From Hyphomicrobiales bacterium (GTDB taxonomy: Bacteria > Pseudomonadota > Alphaproteobacteria > Rhizobiales > Rhizobiaceae): a stretch of DNA of 39,731 nucleotides. Positions within the stretch are counted from its first letter, which is position 1. Each line of letters starts with the position of its first letter. Of the stretch, positions 32,036 through 39,731 are shown in pieces. The notes beneath the pieces were generated by a model that did no database searches, had not been told where the DNA came from, and saw only the letters and a program-made list of their open reading frames with translations. The translations under genes and the position numbers were made by a program. The DNA lies in contig UBQW01000025.1 of the NCBI GenBank assembly GCA_900467745.1, positions 108,984 to 148,714 of the forward strand, in the 5' to 3' direction.

Positions 32036-33142
32036 ATGCGTCTACTCGTTCTTGGCACAGGCGTCATGGCCAAAAACCAGGTCGCCAATTTTCTCGCGAT
32101 CGATGGCGTCGAGGTTGTCGGCGCCGTCGATACGGATTTGGCTCGACTGACCGAATTCGCCGATCACTTCCACATCGAAAAGCGCTTCCGCACGTTGGAA
32201 GAGGCGATCGAATGGGGCGAATTCGACAGCGCCACCAACGTCACGCCTGACCGCATCCACTACGCGACCAGTCTGGCGCTGATCGCGGCCGGCAAGCATG
32301 TCTTCTGCGAAAAGCCGCTGGCCGAACATTACAACCACGCCCTTGAGATGACGGAAGCGGCAGAAGCCGCCGGCGTCATCAACATGGTCAACCTGACATA
32401 TCGCAACGTCGCCCCCCTACAGCGCGCCCGCGAAATGGTGCTGGCCGGCGAACTCGGCACCATCAGGCACGTCGAGGCCTCCTATCTCCAGAGCTGGCTC
32501 GTTTCCCGCGCATGGGGCGACTGGCGTACGGAGTCGCGCTGGCTGTGGCGTCTTTCGACCGGCCACGGCTCCAACGGCGTGCTCGGCGATGTCGGCATCC
32601 ACATCCTCGACTTCGCGGCCTATGGCGCGGCGACCGACATCGACCACGTCTTCGCCCGCCTGAAGACCTTCAATAAGGCGCCGGGCGGCCAGATCGGCGA
32701 ATATCTGCTGGATGCCAACGACAGCTTCACCATGTCGGTGGATTTCACCAACGGCGCGCTCGGCGTCATCCACGCCACGCGCTGGGCAACCGGCCACCTC
32801 AACGAGCTGAAGCTGCGCATCTACGGCGAAAAAGGCAGCCTCGAGGTCACCCATCGCCCTGATGGCTCGGATCTGCGCGGCTGCTTCGGTGACGACATCG
32901 AAAGCGCGACCTGGCGCGACATCGAGGTGCCGCCGGTGCTGACCAACTACCAGCGCTTCGCCGAAGCCGTGCGCACCGGCAAGCAGGACGACCCCACCTT
33001 CCGCCACGCCGCCAACCTGCAGAAGGTGATCGACCTCGCGATCGTCTCCGAACGCGAACGTCGCGAGCTCAACCTCCTGGCCGCGCAAGAGCAGGACAGC
33101 ACCCCCGACAAGCGCATCCCGCCGCTGACGGTGGTGGTGTAA
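32036..33142 (+). CDS. thuB: ThuB, Gfo/Idh/MocA-family dehydrogenase
   Basis: Product of 368 aa. N-terminal Rossmann domain (about 1-125: VLGTGVMAKNQVANFLAIDG, VFCEKPLAEHYNHALEMTEA with the conserved EKP), then the C-terminal Gfo/Idh/MocA sheet (about 130-345: WLWRLSTGHGSNGVLGDVGI, with the catalytic-area GDVGIH). NAD(P)-dependent sugar oxidoreductase forming 3-keto-disaccharides together with ThuA. Last gene of the operon; a terminator follows at 33160. Confidence 0.93.
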   Translation: MRLLVLGTGVMAKNQVANFLAIDGVEVVGAVDTDLARLTEFADHFHIEKRFRTLEEAIEWGEFDSATNVTPDRIHYATSLALIAAGKHVFCEKPLAEHYNHALEMTEAAEAAGVINMVNLTYRNVAPLQRAREMVLAGELGTIRHVEASYLQSWLVSRAWGDWRTESRWLWRLSTGHGSNGVLGDVGIHILDFAAYGAATDIDHVFARLKTFNKAPGGQIGEYLLDANDSFTMSVDFTNGALGVIHATRWATGHLNELKLRIYGEKGSLEVTHRPDGSDLRGCFGDDIESATWRDIEVPPVLTNYQRFAEAVRTGKQDDPTFRHAANLQKVIDLAIVSERERRELNLLAAQEQDSTPDKRIPPLTVVV

Positions 33143-33159
33143 GGCTAGATTGAGGATGC

Positions 33160-33179
33160 AGGGCCCGCGAAAGCGGGCC
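33160..33179 (+). terminator. Terminator of the thu operon
   Basis: GGCCCGC-gaaa-GCGGGCC lies 18 bp after the thuB stop, with only a short TT afterwards. It lies about 50 bp past the end of the convergent MFS gene too, so it may serve both. Confidence 0.7.
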
Positions 33180-33229
33180 TTGCTGCTTGTCTGGTTCGCA
33201 TGCGGAAGGATCGGTTGCGTCCGAAACGG

Positions 33230-34474
33230 TCATCCGCGAGTGCACTCAGCCAAGCGGCTCGTCCGACCTGCGCTCGTTGAAAAACGGCCGGCGATCCACA
33301 CCAAGAGCGCAATGCCACTGAAAGCCCCTCCCAAGACGCAAATTCCCGACCAGCCGTACCGCGCGTAGATTGCGGTGGCGGTGATTGCACCGACAGCGCT
33401 GCCGACCGAGTAGAAGACCATGTAGCCGCCAATCAGGCGACCGCTCTTTTGCGGATGCAGGCTCACGACGACGCTGAGATTGCTCACGTGAACGGCCTGG
33501 ACCGCAAGGTCGAGCAGGAACACGCCCATCAACAACAGCGAAATGGAGCTCGGCAGGAAAGCGATCAGCGCCCAGGATGCCAGCAAAAGCGACAGGGAAA
33601 TCCCGGTCGTCCATCGACCGTAGCCTCTATCGGCAAGTCTTCCGGCGCATGTCGCTCCAATCGCCCCAGCCGGTCCAACCAATCCAAAAAGACCTATCGA
33701 GGTATGGGAGTAGGAAAACGGCGGAGCGCTGAGCGGAAGCACCAACGCGGTCCAGAATGTGCTGAAGGATGCGAAGATCAGGAGCGCGAGCACGCCACGA
33801 AACAGCAGGGCCGGCTCACTCACAAACGTGTGCGGAACCGAAATGAGAGCACTGAGATAAGTTTCCGGATGCCGTTCCACCTCTTGCCGTGGCAGCGCCT
33901 TGACCAGGATACCGACCATCGCGACCGTGAGCAGAGCAGAGGTCAGATAAACCGTCCGCCATCCGCCATAGTCGGCAATCGTGCCGGCAACGGATCGCGC
34001 GGCGAGAATGCCCGTGACGACACCGCTGGTGACCGTTCCGACCACACCGCCGCGCTGAGTTGGCGTCGCCAACGCTGCGGCATGTGCAACGAGCGTCTGG
34101 ACGAGAACCGCCAATAATCCGACCACCCCCATACCGGCAAGCAGCATCGCTTTCGCTCCAGCCGTCGCGACGACGACAAGAGCGATAGCCGAGAGCAATC
34201 CCTGGACGATGATAAGCTTTCGGCGGTCGATGAGATCGCCGATCGGCACGACAAAGATCAAGCCCAATGCGTATCCGACCTGCGTCAGCGTAACGACAAG
34301 ACCGATGCTGGAAGGCGAAATGCCGAGGTCGTTCGCCATCAGATCAAGCAGGGGTTGGGCGTAATAGATGTTGGCCACGCTCATGCCTGCTGCTGCCGCG
34401 ACCAACAGCGTTTGCGCTCTCGACAGTCCTCGGGCCGCGCCCCTATTCGCCCCATCTGCGATATTCTCGATCAT
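33230..34474 (-). CDS. MFS exporter, probably drug/small-molecule efflux
   Basis: Product of 414 aa, twelve hydrophobic helices. Major-facilitator mark: the loop-2/3 motif LIFVVPIGDLIDRRKLIIVQ (about 75-94), and the loop at ATCAGRLADRGYGRWTTGIS in the second half, both typical of drug:H+ antiporters. The family looks like sugar-efflux or chloramphenicol-exporter-like carriers. The start at 34474 has ACGAGGAG upstream. Divergent from the HxlR regulator, with a palindrome between them, so it is likely induced by its substrate through that regulator. Substrate unknown. Confidence 0.88.
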   Translation of the reverse strand: MIENIADGANRGAARGLSRAQTLLVAAAAGMSVANIYYAQPLLDLMANDLGISPSSIGLVVTLTQVGYALGLIFVVPIGDLIDRRKLIIVQGLLSAIALVVVATAGAKAMLLAGMGVVGLLAVLVQTLVAHAAALATPTQRGGVVGTVTSGVVTGILAARSVAGTIADYGGWRTVYLTSALLTVAMVGILVKALPRQEVERHPETYLSALISVPHTFVSEPALLFRGVLALLIFASFSTFWTALVLPLSAPPFSYSHTSIGLFGLVGPAGAIGATCAGRLADRGYGRWTTGISLSLLLASWALIAFLPSSISLLLMGVFLLDLAVQAVHVSNLSVVVSLHPQKSGRLIGGYMVFYSVGSAVGAITATAIYARYGWSGICVLGGAFSGIALLVWIAGRFSTSAGRTSRLAECTRG

Positions 34475-34530
34475 CGGCAGCTCCTCGTGATCTCAATCAG
34501 TCCGACGTTGAAACCACTTGGCTCACATCA

Positions 34531-34557
34531 AATCTAGTTCTAAGATAGAACCAGATT
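34531..34557. promoter_or_regulatory. Putative HxlR operator, 27-bp palindrome
   Basis: Nearly perfect inverted repeat: outer arms AATCT (34531-34535) and AGATT (34553-34557), inner arms GTTCTA (34537-34542) and TAGAAC (34546-34551) around AGA. Only the a/c pair at 34536/34552 fails. It is centred in the 105-bp gap between MFS and HxlR genes. Confidence 0.75.
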
Positions 34558-34579
34558 AGAAATCGGAGGTCGGCTCTCA

Positions 34580-35020
34580 ATGGTGAAACGGGTTAGCCTG
34601 TGGAGCGCCGGTTGCCCTGTTGCGCGCTCTCTTGATGCCATAGGCGACTGGTGGTCGCTTCTGATCATTCGCGACGCATTCGATGGCAAGCGGCGTTTTG
34701 GCGAGTTCCAGAACGGGCTCGGCATAAGCAAGGGGGTATTGTCGACCCGATTGCGCGACCTGACAAAGCGCGGAATTTTTGAAACCGTGCCGGCCTCGGA
34801 TGGCACTGCGTACCGCGAATACATCCTGACAGAGAAAGGGCGCGGTCTGTTCCTGGTGATCGTTGCACTGCGCCAATGGGGTGAAGATCACCTGTTCACC
34901 GACGGAGAGGCTCGTTCTTCGCTGGTGGACAGAGAAGGACGTGCACCGGTCGCTCGGCTTGAGGTGCGAGCCGCCGACGGTCGCTCTCTTCACTGGAGCG
35001 ACACTCAGGTAATAGGCTAG
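34580..35020 (+). CDS. HxlR family transcriptional regulator
   Basis: Product of 146 aa. Winged helix-turn-helix with the HxlR signature: a Cys near the N-terminus (WSAGCPVARSLDAIGDWWSL, Cys12), then FGEFQNGLGISKGVLSTRLR, DLTKRGIFETVPASDGTAYR and the LTEKGRGL block. HxlR proteins often sense aldehydes or oxidants through that Cys and act as small-molecule-responsive repressors or activators. It is divergent from the MFS exporter; the palindrome at 34531 should be its binding site. Confidence 0.9.
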   Translation: MVKRVSLWSAGCPVARSLDAIGDWWSLLIIRDAFDGKRRFGEFQNGLGISKGVLSTRLRDLTKRGIFETVPASDGTAYREYILTEKGRGLFLVIVALRQWGEDHLFTDGEARSSLVDREGRAPVARLEVRAADGRSLHWSDTQVIG

Positions 35021-35179
35021 CCTGCAAAAAGAGCCTGCCATTCCGTAGATGCGTGGTCTCTATAGGCGTACAGCGACCCACGTCCGGTGGCGCCTACCGC
35101 TCTAACGCCCAAGTACCACCCATAGCCAAGACCAACTCCTCAACTACTTTGTCCGTATCCCCGACGTGGAGGATCAAAT

Positions 35180-35989
35180 TTGGCGATCTACGACGAGAAA
35201 ACCGACGGCGAAAAGGCGCGCTGGTACTCCAACGGCGCAAGCTTTTATGTCGAAGGCCGCCCCCGCTATCCCACCGCCCTGATCGCAGCGTCGGCAGCGG
35301 CGGCGGAATGGCGGCAAGACAGCAGTATCCTCGAAATCGGCAGCGGCCCCGGCACGGCCACGCAGGACTTCGCCGCCCTGGGCGGCCGATTTACCTGTGT
35401 CGAACCGAACGCCGACTTTGTCGCTATCGCCCGTGACGTTCTGGCCCCTTTCCCGGATATCACCTTTCAGGCGAGCACGCTGGAACAGGCCGATCTCTCC
35501 GGCCCGTTCGATATCATTCTCGCGGCATCCTCGTTTCACTGGATCGATCAGAAACGCGGTGTCCAGCGGATCGAGGAATTGCTCGCGCCGAACGGATTTG
35601 TCGTCCTGCTGTGGAACAAGGAACCCCAGCCCGTCGCGCTGCAGGCCGATGCCGTTGACGAGGCATTCCAGCGTTCCGGCTATCCGCAACCGATCGAGAG
35701 GCAATCCCGCGACGAGATCGCCCAGGTGTTTTGGGGACTTGCCAAGCCGCTACAGAAGGCCGCTTTTACCGAAAAGCTCTTCTGCCATGTCGAAGTCGCT
35801 GACGACTACAGCGTCGACCGTTTCGTCGCCCTTCATCGCAGCCTTTCGCCTTTCCTGGCTTTGCCGCCGGAAAAGCAGACAGACGTAGCCAAGGCGCTGA
35901 TCGAAAACATCAGCGCCCTGGTCGGCCCGACGATCCGGACAACCCGCATATCGGCAGCCCACATCTTCCAGCGATCGGAACAACGCTAG
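35180..35989 (+). CDS. Class I SAM-dependent methyltransferase
   Basis: Product of 269 aa. Starts with TTG at 35180, preceded by TGGAGGATC. SAM-binding motif I ILEIGSGPGTATQDFAALGG (about residues 50-69), acidic loop VEPNADFVAIARD, motif-II-like FDIILAASSFHWIDQKRGVQ, and LLAPNGFVVLLWNKEP. It is a small-molecule methyltransferase of the Methyltransf_11 type; substrate unknown. It lies 159 bp after the HxlR gene on the same strand and probably has its own promoter. Confidence 0.87.
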   Translation: MAIYDEKTDGEKARWYSNGASFYVEGRPRYPTALIAASAAAAEWRQDSSILEIGSGPGTATQDFAALGGRFTCVEPNADFVAIARDVLAPFPDITFQASTLEQADLSGPFDIILAASSFHWIDQKRGVQRIEELLAPNGFVVLLWNKEPQPVALQADAVDEAFQRSGYPQPIERQSRDEIAQVFWGLAKPLQKAAFTEKLFCHVEVADDYSVDRFVALHRSLSPFLALPPEKQTDVAKALIENISALVGPTIRTTRISAAHIFQRSEQR

Positions 35990-36034
35990 ACAAACGCGCC
36001 CGATGACCTGGGTGGCTAGGCAGTCGTGCTTGCC

Positions 36035-36295
36035 TCAGCCGCCGACGGCATCGCTCACGCATTTCTTGGTGTAGGCGGTCTTTGCGGCACCGGCCAGCGC
36101 CTTGCCGTTCTTGTCCTTGGCGGACATGTCGCAAGCGGCGGCTGCATCCTTCTGGCACTTGTTCATCGACGACGTCAGCGCAGCACCCGCCAGCGGCTTG
36201 CCGTTCTTATCGACTGCCTTGGAGGCGCATGTATCGGCGGCATGCGCCGTCGCGGCCGACAGGATCAAGGCTGCTGCAATGAGAACCGTTTTCAT
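36035..36295 (-). CDS. Small secreted PsiF-like protein
   Basis: Product of 86 aa. Signal peptide (residues 1-20, cut AHA-AD) and a mature part made of two copies of a unit: DKNGKPLAGAALTSSMNKCQ and DKNGKALAGAAKTAYTKKCV, each with a Cys-Cys pair. The pattern C-x-A...L-x-G-x-A-x...C resembles the PsiF repeat of a phosphate-starvation-inducible periplasmic protein. The tandem duplication is visible within the gene. Start has GGGAGGAA upstream. Role unknown. Confidence 0.82.
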   Translation of the reverse strand: MKTVLIAAALILSAATAHAADTCASKAVDKNGKPLAGAALTSSMNKCQKDAAAACDMSAKDKNGKALAGAAKTAYTKKCVSDAVGG

Positions 36296-36437
36296 CGTCT
36301 ATTCCTCCCACAATTTGCCGTTATCGACATCGAAAACGCTACCTGATGTTGAGCCATCAGGAGCAGCTATCTAGCGGAATCTTATAGGCTATTTTGGGGC
36401 ACTTGTACAATGAGGATGATGCCCGCAGCACCGCGAT

Positions 36438-37346
36438 TTAGCCGTCCGTTTCATCCGTCTTCGGCCCGGCGCTGAAGAGGTTTTTCAAGGCACTGGTCTT
36501 GGTCTTCTGCGCCTTGCTGAGCTTTAGCGCGCGGTTGGCGGCCTTGGCTTGCTCCAGCATCATTTCGATCTGGATCTGCTGGATTTCGGTCAGCCGCTCC
36601 CACTGCCGATTCAGCAGGTGATCGACCTTTTCGTGCAGGTGGCGGATTTCCAGTTCGGCCTTGAGGTTGACCTTGTAGTCGTTGAGCGCACGCAGCCGAT
36701 CCTTCGATTCCTGGCGGCGCTGGCTCATCATGATGATCGGCGCTTGCAGGGCGGCGATGGTCGAGAGGATGAGGTTGAGCAGAATGAAGGGATAGGCGTC
36801 GAAGGCCTGCCGCTCGCCCATCAGGAGATTGATGCCCATCCAGACGGCCAGGAACAGGCAGAAGGAAATGATGAAGGTCCAGCTGCCGCCGAACGTAGCG
36901 ACGACATCGGCCACGCGGTCGCCGATCGAGCGATGCTCCTCGTAATCCTCTTCGATGTTTTCGGCCAGCGTATCGTGGCTGCGAAGGCTCTCCACGACCT
37001 CGTCCTCGAGGTTGGAAAGCTCGCCGCGCTCGTCGCGCAACAATTCGGCGATATACTGGCCGCGATAATCGTCGACGACCTTGCGATTGATATAATCGTC
37101 CGAGTGCAGCCCCGGATGCTTCTGCCGCATGAACTCGGCCAGCGCAGGGCGAAGGTCGTCGAAGTGGATGGCGTCCTTCTTCTTGAGCGCGGCGCCGGTG
37201 ATCGCATCGACCAGCCGCACGGACTTCGCCTTGGCGCGCTCCAGACTGTCGCTGTAGTCCTTCATCTCGACGGTGGCGGCCTCGCCGTGCCCGGCATCGA
37301 AATCCACGATCCCACCCGCGAACTCAAGCGACTTTTCTTCTGCCAT
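36438..37346 (-). CDS. DUF1003 membrane protein
   Basis: Product of 302 aa. A long N-terminal cytoplasmic part (residues 1-145) precedes two membrane helices (FGGSWTFIISFCLFLAVWMG and AYPFILLNLILSTIAALQAP). A conserved QAPIIMMSQRRQESKDRLRA block and a coiled-coil tail (about 225-285) rich in Glu, Lys and Gln follow. This is the DUF1003 layout. Family function is not known. Start has AGAGGATC upstream. It is divergent from the diguanylate cyclase gene at 37564 across a 217-bp gap. Confidence 0.9.
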   Translation of the reverse strand: MAEEKSLEFAGGIVDFDAGHGEAATVEMKDYSDSLERAKAKSVRLVDAITGAALKKKDAIHFDDLRPALAEFMRQKHPGLHSDDYINRKVVDDYRGQYIAELLRDERGELSNLEDEVVESLRSHDTLAENIEEDYEEHRSIGDRVADVVATFGGSWTFIISFCLFLAVWMGINLLMGERQAFDAYPFILLNLILSTIAALQAPIIMMSQRRQESKDRLRALNDYKVNLKAELEIRHLHEKVDHLLNRQWERLTEIQQIQIEMMLEQAKAANRALKLSKAQKTKTSALKNLFSAGPKTDETDG

Positions 37347-37563
37347 CCGACGATCCTCTGTGCCGATTCCTGCGCTCTAAACATCAAATCGAACAGGATT
37401 GTGACATTGCTTGGCGATCCGGGCGAGGCCATTTGTTGGCTAAGGTGAATGGCCGACGGGGCTCCCTGCCTGACAACGCAAGCGCCTGCTAAACCAACCC
37501 AACGGCAGACTTTCGCCCGTCCCAATTAACGGCATCAAAAGCTTTCCGCCCTAGCCTAGAGCC

Positions 37564-39285
37564 ATGACTTCGAGTGGATTTCGAAATAGCCTCCCGGCCG
37601 CCCTTCTGTTCCTGGTGATGCTGCTGCAATTCAGCGCTGCATCGGCTGCCCCGGCGGATTCCTTCGAGACACGCAGTTCCTGCTGGGCCTCCGCCAACCT
37701 GTCGGAAGACGTGGTCGCGATCGCCAGGAACCAGGATCGATGGTCCTGCGGCGATCAAGCCCACTCCATCGATGCCGAACGCGTGCTTCTTCGCTTCGAT
37801 ATCAACGCCGACGTCACCCTTCCCCACTATCTGCTCTCCAGGCGAGCGGCACTTCAGGCGATCCATCTGCTCGCAATCGATCGCGATGGCACGGTGCGCC
37901 AGGAGACCATCCCCGCCGCAGCCCTCCAAAGCTCCATGGCCGGCGGCTACTTCAAGGCGCCCCTGCCGGACGTGACCAGCGAAACGCGGCAGGTGATCGC
38001 CGTGATCGACCTCCCAAGCCATCGGATGACGCTGGAGCGTGCCTATCTAGCGCCAACGGACGCCGCCGGCGGCATCGGCGACATGCGCTTCCTGCTTGTT
38101 CTGGCAGGCCTTGCCGGCATGCTCGTCATGCCCCTGATCTTCAATGCGGCCTTCTACCGGGCGCTACGCGAACCCTTCGTTCTCTGGCACTCGGCGCTGA
38201 CATTCTCGCTGTTGATGACCATTCTGGTAACGTCAGGCCTTGCGGTCATGCTCTTCGATCCGCCGGCAATGACCCTGAGCTGGATGACGACGGTGATCTT
38301 CGGCATGACCATCGCATCGGGAGCGATGTTCACCTACAGCTTCGTCGAGCCCGGCCTGATGCATCCGCTGCTGCGCCGCGTGCTTCCCTATTGCGCAGCC
38401 TGGGCGATAACGCTGAGCCTATTTCACGCGGCCTTCCCGTTCGTCGCCCGCCCAATCCAGTCGAGCGCATACACGGCCGCCTTCGCGCCGGTGCTTGCCA
38501 TCTTCATCCTATCGATGATCGATGCGTTGCGCCGCGGAAGCCGCGCCGCGCGGTTTCAAGCGTTCGGCTACGCGCCGATGGTCGTGGTCGGCCTGATCCG
38601 TCTGGTGACGGGCGTCGTTCCCTGGCTGCACAGCACCGACGCCACGCTGCTCTTCTATATCGGCTGCATGTGCGAGGTCGTGTTCACGACGCTTGGCGTG
38701 GCCGAACGCTTCGTCACCATGAAACGCGAGCGCGATGGCGCCCGCAACGAAGCCGAACTGCTCGAACGCCTGTCCGAAACGGACCCGCTGACGGGATTGC
38801 TGAACCGACGGGCAATCGAGCTGCAATTCGAGCAGCTTCGGACAGAAGGCTTCCTGGCCCTTGCCGTCATCGACATCGATCATTTCAAGGCAATCAACGA
38901 CGTCAGCGGCCACAGCGTTGGTGACGAGGTGTTGAAGGCGGTGGCCAATGCGCTCCAGCCCGGCACGAGCGTCCGCGCTTATCGCCTTGGCGGCGAGGAA
39001 TTCGTGCTTCTCCTGCGCGGCGACGACGCCGACACCCAGGCCGAGCTCCGCCGCCAGGCCATTCCCGCCATCGTCGCCCGCACGGTGCCCGGCCTCAAAC
39101 GCCCGGTGACGGCAAGCATGGGCGTGACTTGCATCGTCGGCGACGAGGATTTCACGACCCTTTATGAACGGGCCGACAAGCTGCTCTACGAAGCCAAGAG
39201 CGCGGGCCGCAATCGAACACGCGGCGCGGTCAACAGGACGCCGGCGCTGATATCCTGTCCCGAAGACCGGGCGAAGATCGCCTAA
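37564..39285 (+). CDS. Diguanylate cyclase with 7TM sensor
   Basis: Product of 573 aa. Signal peptide (about 1-30), periplasmic sensor region (about 35-170) of the 7TMR-DISMED2 kind, and seven membrane helices (about 175-385, from GDMRFLLVLAGLAGMLVMPL to LLFYIGCMCEVVFTTLG). A short coiled coil (VTMKRERDGARNEAELLERL) leads to a GGDEF domain (about 405-555). The domain has DPLTGLLNRR, FKAINDVSGHSVGDEVL and active-site RLGGEEF (about 476-480), so it should make c-di-GMP. An RxxD inhibitory site is not visible before GGEEF (GTSV stands there), so product inhibition may be absent. Signal unknown. Confidence 0.93.
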   Translation: MTSSGFRNSLPAALLFLVMLLQFSAASAAPADSFETRSSCWASANLSEDVVAIARNQDRWSCGDQAHSIDAERVLLRFDINADVTLPHYLLSRRAALQAIHLLAIDRDGTVRQETIPAAALQSSMAGGYFKAPLPDVTSETRQVIAVIDLPSHRMTLERAYLAPTDAAGGIGDMRFLLVLAGLAGMLVMPLIFNAAFYRALREPFVLWHSALTFSLLMTILVTSGLAVMLFDPPAMTLSWMTTVIFGMTIASGAMFTYSFVEPGLMHPLLRRVLPYCAAWAITLSLFHAAFPFVARPIQSSAYTAAFAPVLAIFILSMIDALRRGSRAARFQAFGYAPMVVVGLIRLVTGVVPWLHSTDATLLFYIGCMCEVVFTTLGVAERFVTMKRERDGARNEAELLERLSETDPLTGLLNRRAIELQFEQLRTEGFLALAVIDIDHFKAINDVSGHSVGDEVLKAVANALQPGTSVRAYRLGGEEFVLLLRGDDADTQAELRRQAIPAIVARTVPGLKRPVTASMGVTCIVGDEDFTTLYERADKLLYEAKSAGRNRTRGAVNRTPALISCPEDRAKIA

Positions 39286-39299
39286 GGCGGACCAAAATA

Positions 39300-39638
39300 T
39301 CAGGTCACAAACGGCATGATATCCACGCCATCTCCGGGAAAGACGGTGATATGGGGATGATCGAGGAAAAGCCGTGCCGCGGCCTCGGCATTCTCCGCCT
39401 CGACGACAAGATAGCCGCAGAGCGCATTGGAAGCCTCGGCGATACCATCCTTATTGACCCGCGTCGTCTTCCCCACCATGCCTCCGCGATCGAGAATAAC
39501 CGCGGCGTTCCGCTCCTCCCAGGCCATCCACTGCGGCACACCTTTGGCATCGATGGCGTCTTGCTCGGCTTTGGGAAGACGTCGAAACGCGTCGAAGTCT
39601 TCGTGTTTCATGGTGTAGACGGCAAGAAATCGGGGCAT
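39300..39638 (-). CDS. YCII-related domain protein
   Basis: Product of 112 aa from MPRFLAVYTMKHEDFDAFRR at 39638, with AGAGGT upstream; a start 13 codons earlier is less likely. Small alpha/beta ferredoxin-like YCII/DGPF fold with GYLVVEAENAEAAARLFLDH, HPHITVFPGDGVDIMPF near the C-terminus. Such proteins may act as small dehydratase- or isomerase-like enzymes, or bind small molecules; the activity is unknown. Convergent with the diguanylate cyclase gene. Confidence 0.83.
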   Translation of the reverse strand: MPRFLAVYTMKHEDFDAFRRLPKAEQDAIDAKGVPQWMAWEERNAAVILDRGGMVGKTTRVNKDGIAEASNALCGYLVVEAENAEAAARLFLDHPHITVFPGDGVDIMPFVT

Positions 39639-39701
39639 GGGGGACCTCTGTGATGACGCGTCTTGTGCTGGAACCATAGCACACGGCTGTGAGGTGCCTA
39701 A

Positions 39702-39731
39702 AGAGAGGTTTTGCCGTGGGATACCCCCCTC
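39702..39731. repeat. Intergenic repeat, copy 2 (inverted)
   Basis: Reverse complement begins GAGGGGGGTATCCCACGGCA and matches 3-32 with about four mismatches over about 30 bp. It lies at the right window edge, so its full length cannot be seen. Confidence 0.65.

Overview
The window looks like a chromosomal or chromid segment of a Rhizobium/Agrobacterium-type alphaproteobacterium. Four things point that way: GC-rich coding sequence, a complete thuEFGK-thuA-thuB-type disaccharide operon, four promoters matching the alphaproteobacterial general-stress sigma factor EcfG (GGAAC-N16/17-CGTT), and a PE-Lig-Pol LigD flanked by two Ku genes. Species cannot be fixed from sequence alone.

Layout. 1-5.0 kb: the end of a PotA/PotD-type ABC importer operon (minus strand) with a divergent FCD-type GntR regulator and a quasi-palindromic operator between them; a small EcfG-promoted gene; a SIMPL-domain periplasmic protein. 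5.1-14.74 kb: a 9.6-kb integrative element inserted in the 3' end of a tRNA-Ile(CAU) gene. It is bounded by a 17-bp direct repeat (5164-5180 and 14724-14740). It carries a tyrosine integrase next to the tRNA, a membrane-anchored protein and a membrane-anchored staphylococcal-nuclease homologue, a 0.95-kb gene-free block that is AT-rich in its middle, a serine resolvase, and a five-gene cargo at the attR end. The cargo starts with a CD-NTase (cyclic oligonucleotide synthase) overlapped by a two-TM SLATT effector, the core of a CBASS-like anti-phage module, followed by a DUF2971-like protein and a pair of unrecognised genes.

14.9-25.3 kb: lipoprotein, MYG1 family protein, a small ORF, then the NHEJ locus (Ku; convergent small gene-Ku-LigD operon), both arms with EcfG promoters. 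Next come an aldehyde dehydrogenase with its GAF/Fis regulator and DUF779 partner, and another EcfG-promoted small gene. A likely small RNA (about 112 nt, minus strand, strong promoter and terminator) sits at 25345-25456.

25.6-33.2 kb: LacI-type repressor divergent from thuE-F-G-K-A-B (trehalose-type disaccharide import and 3-keto-sugar formation), with two nearly identical CG-centred operators between them. 33.2-39.7 kb: MFS exporter and HxlR regulator around a 27-bp palindrome, a SAM methyltransferase, a small PsiF-like secreted protein, a DUF1003 membrane protein, a 7TM diguanylate cyclase and a YCII-domain protein. The two extreme ends of the window carry inverted copies of one ~30-bp repeat.

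Most promising for novelty: the CD-NTase/SLATT operon with its unusual downstream partners, the orphan gene pair 12901-14594, and the candidate sRNA.
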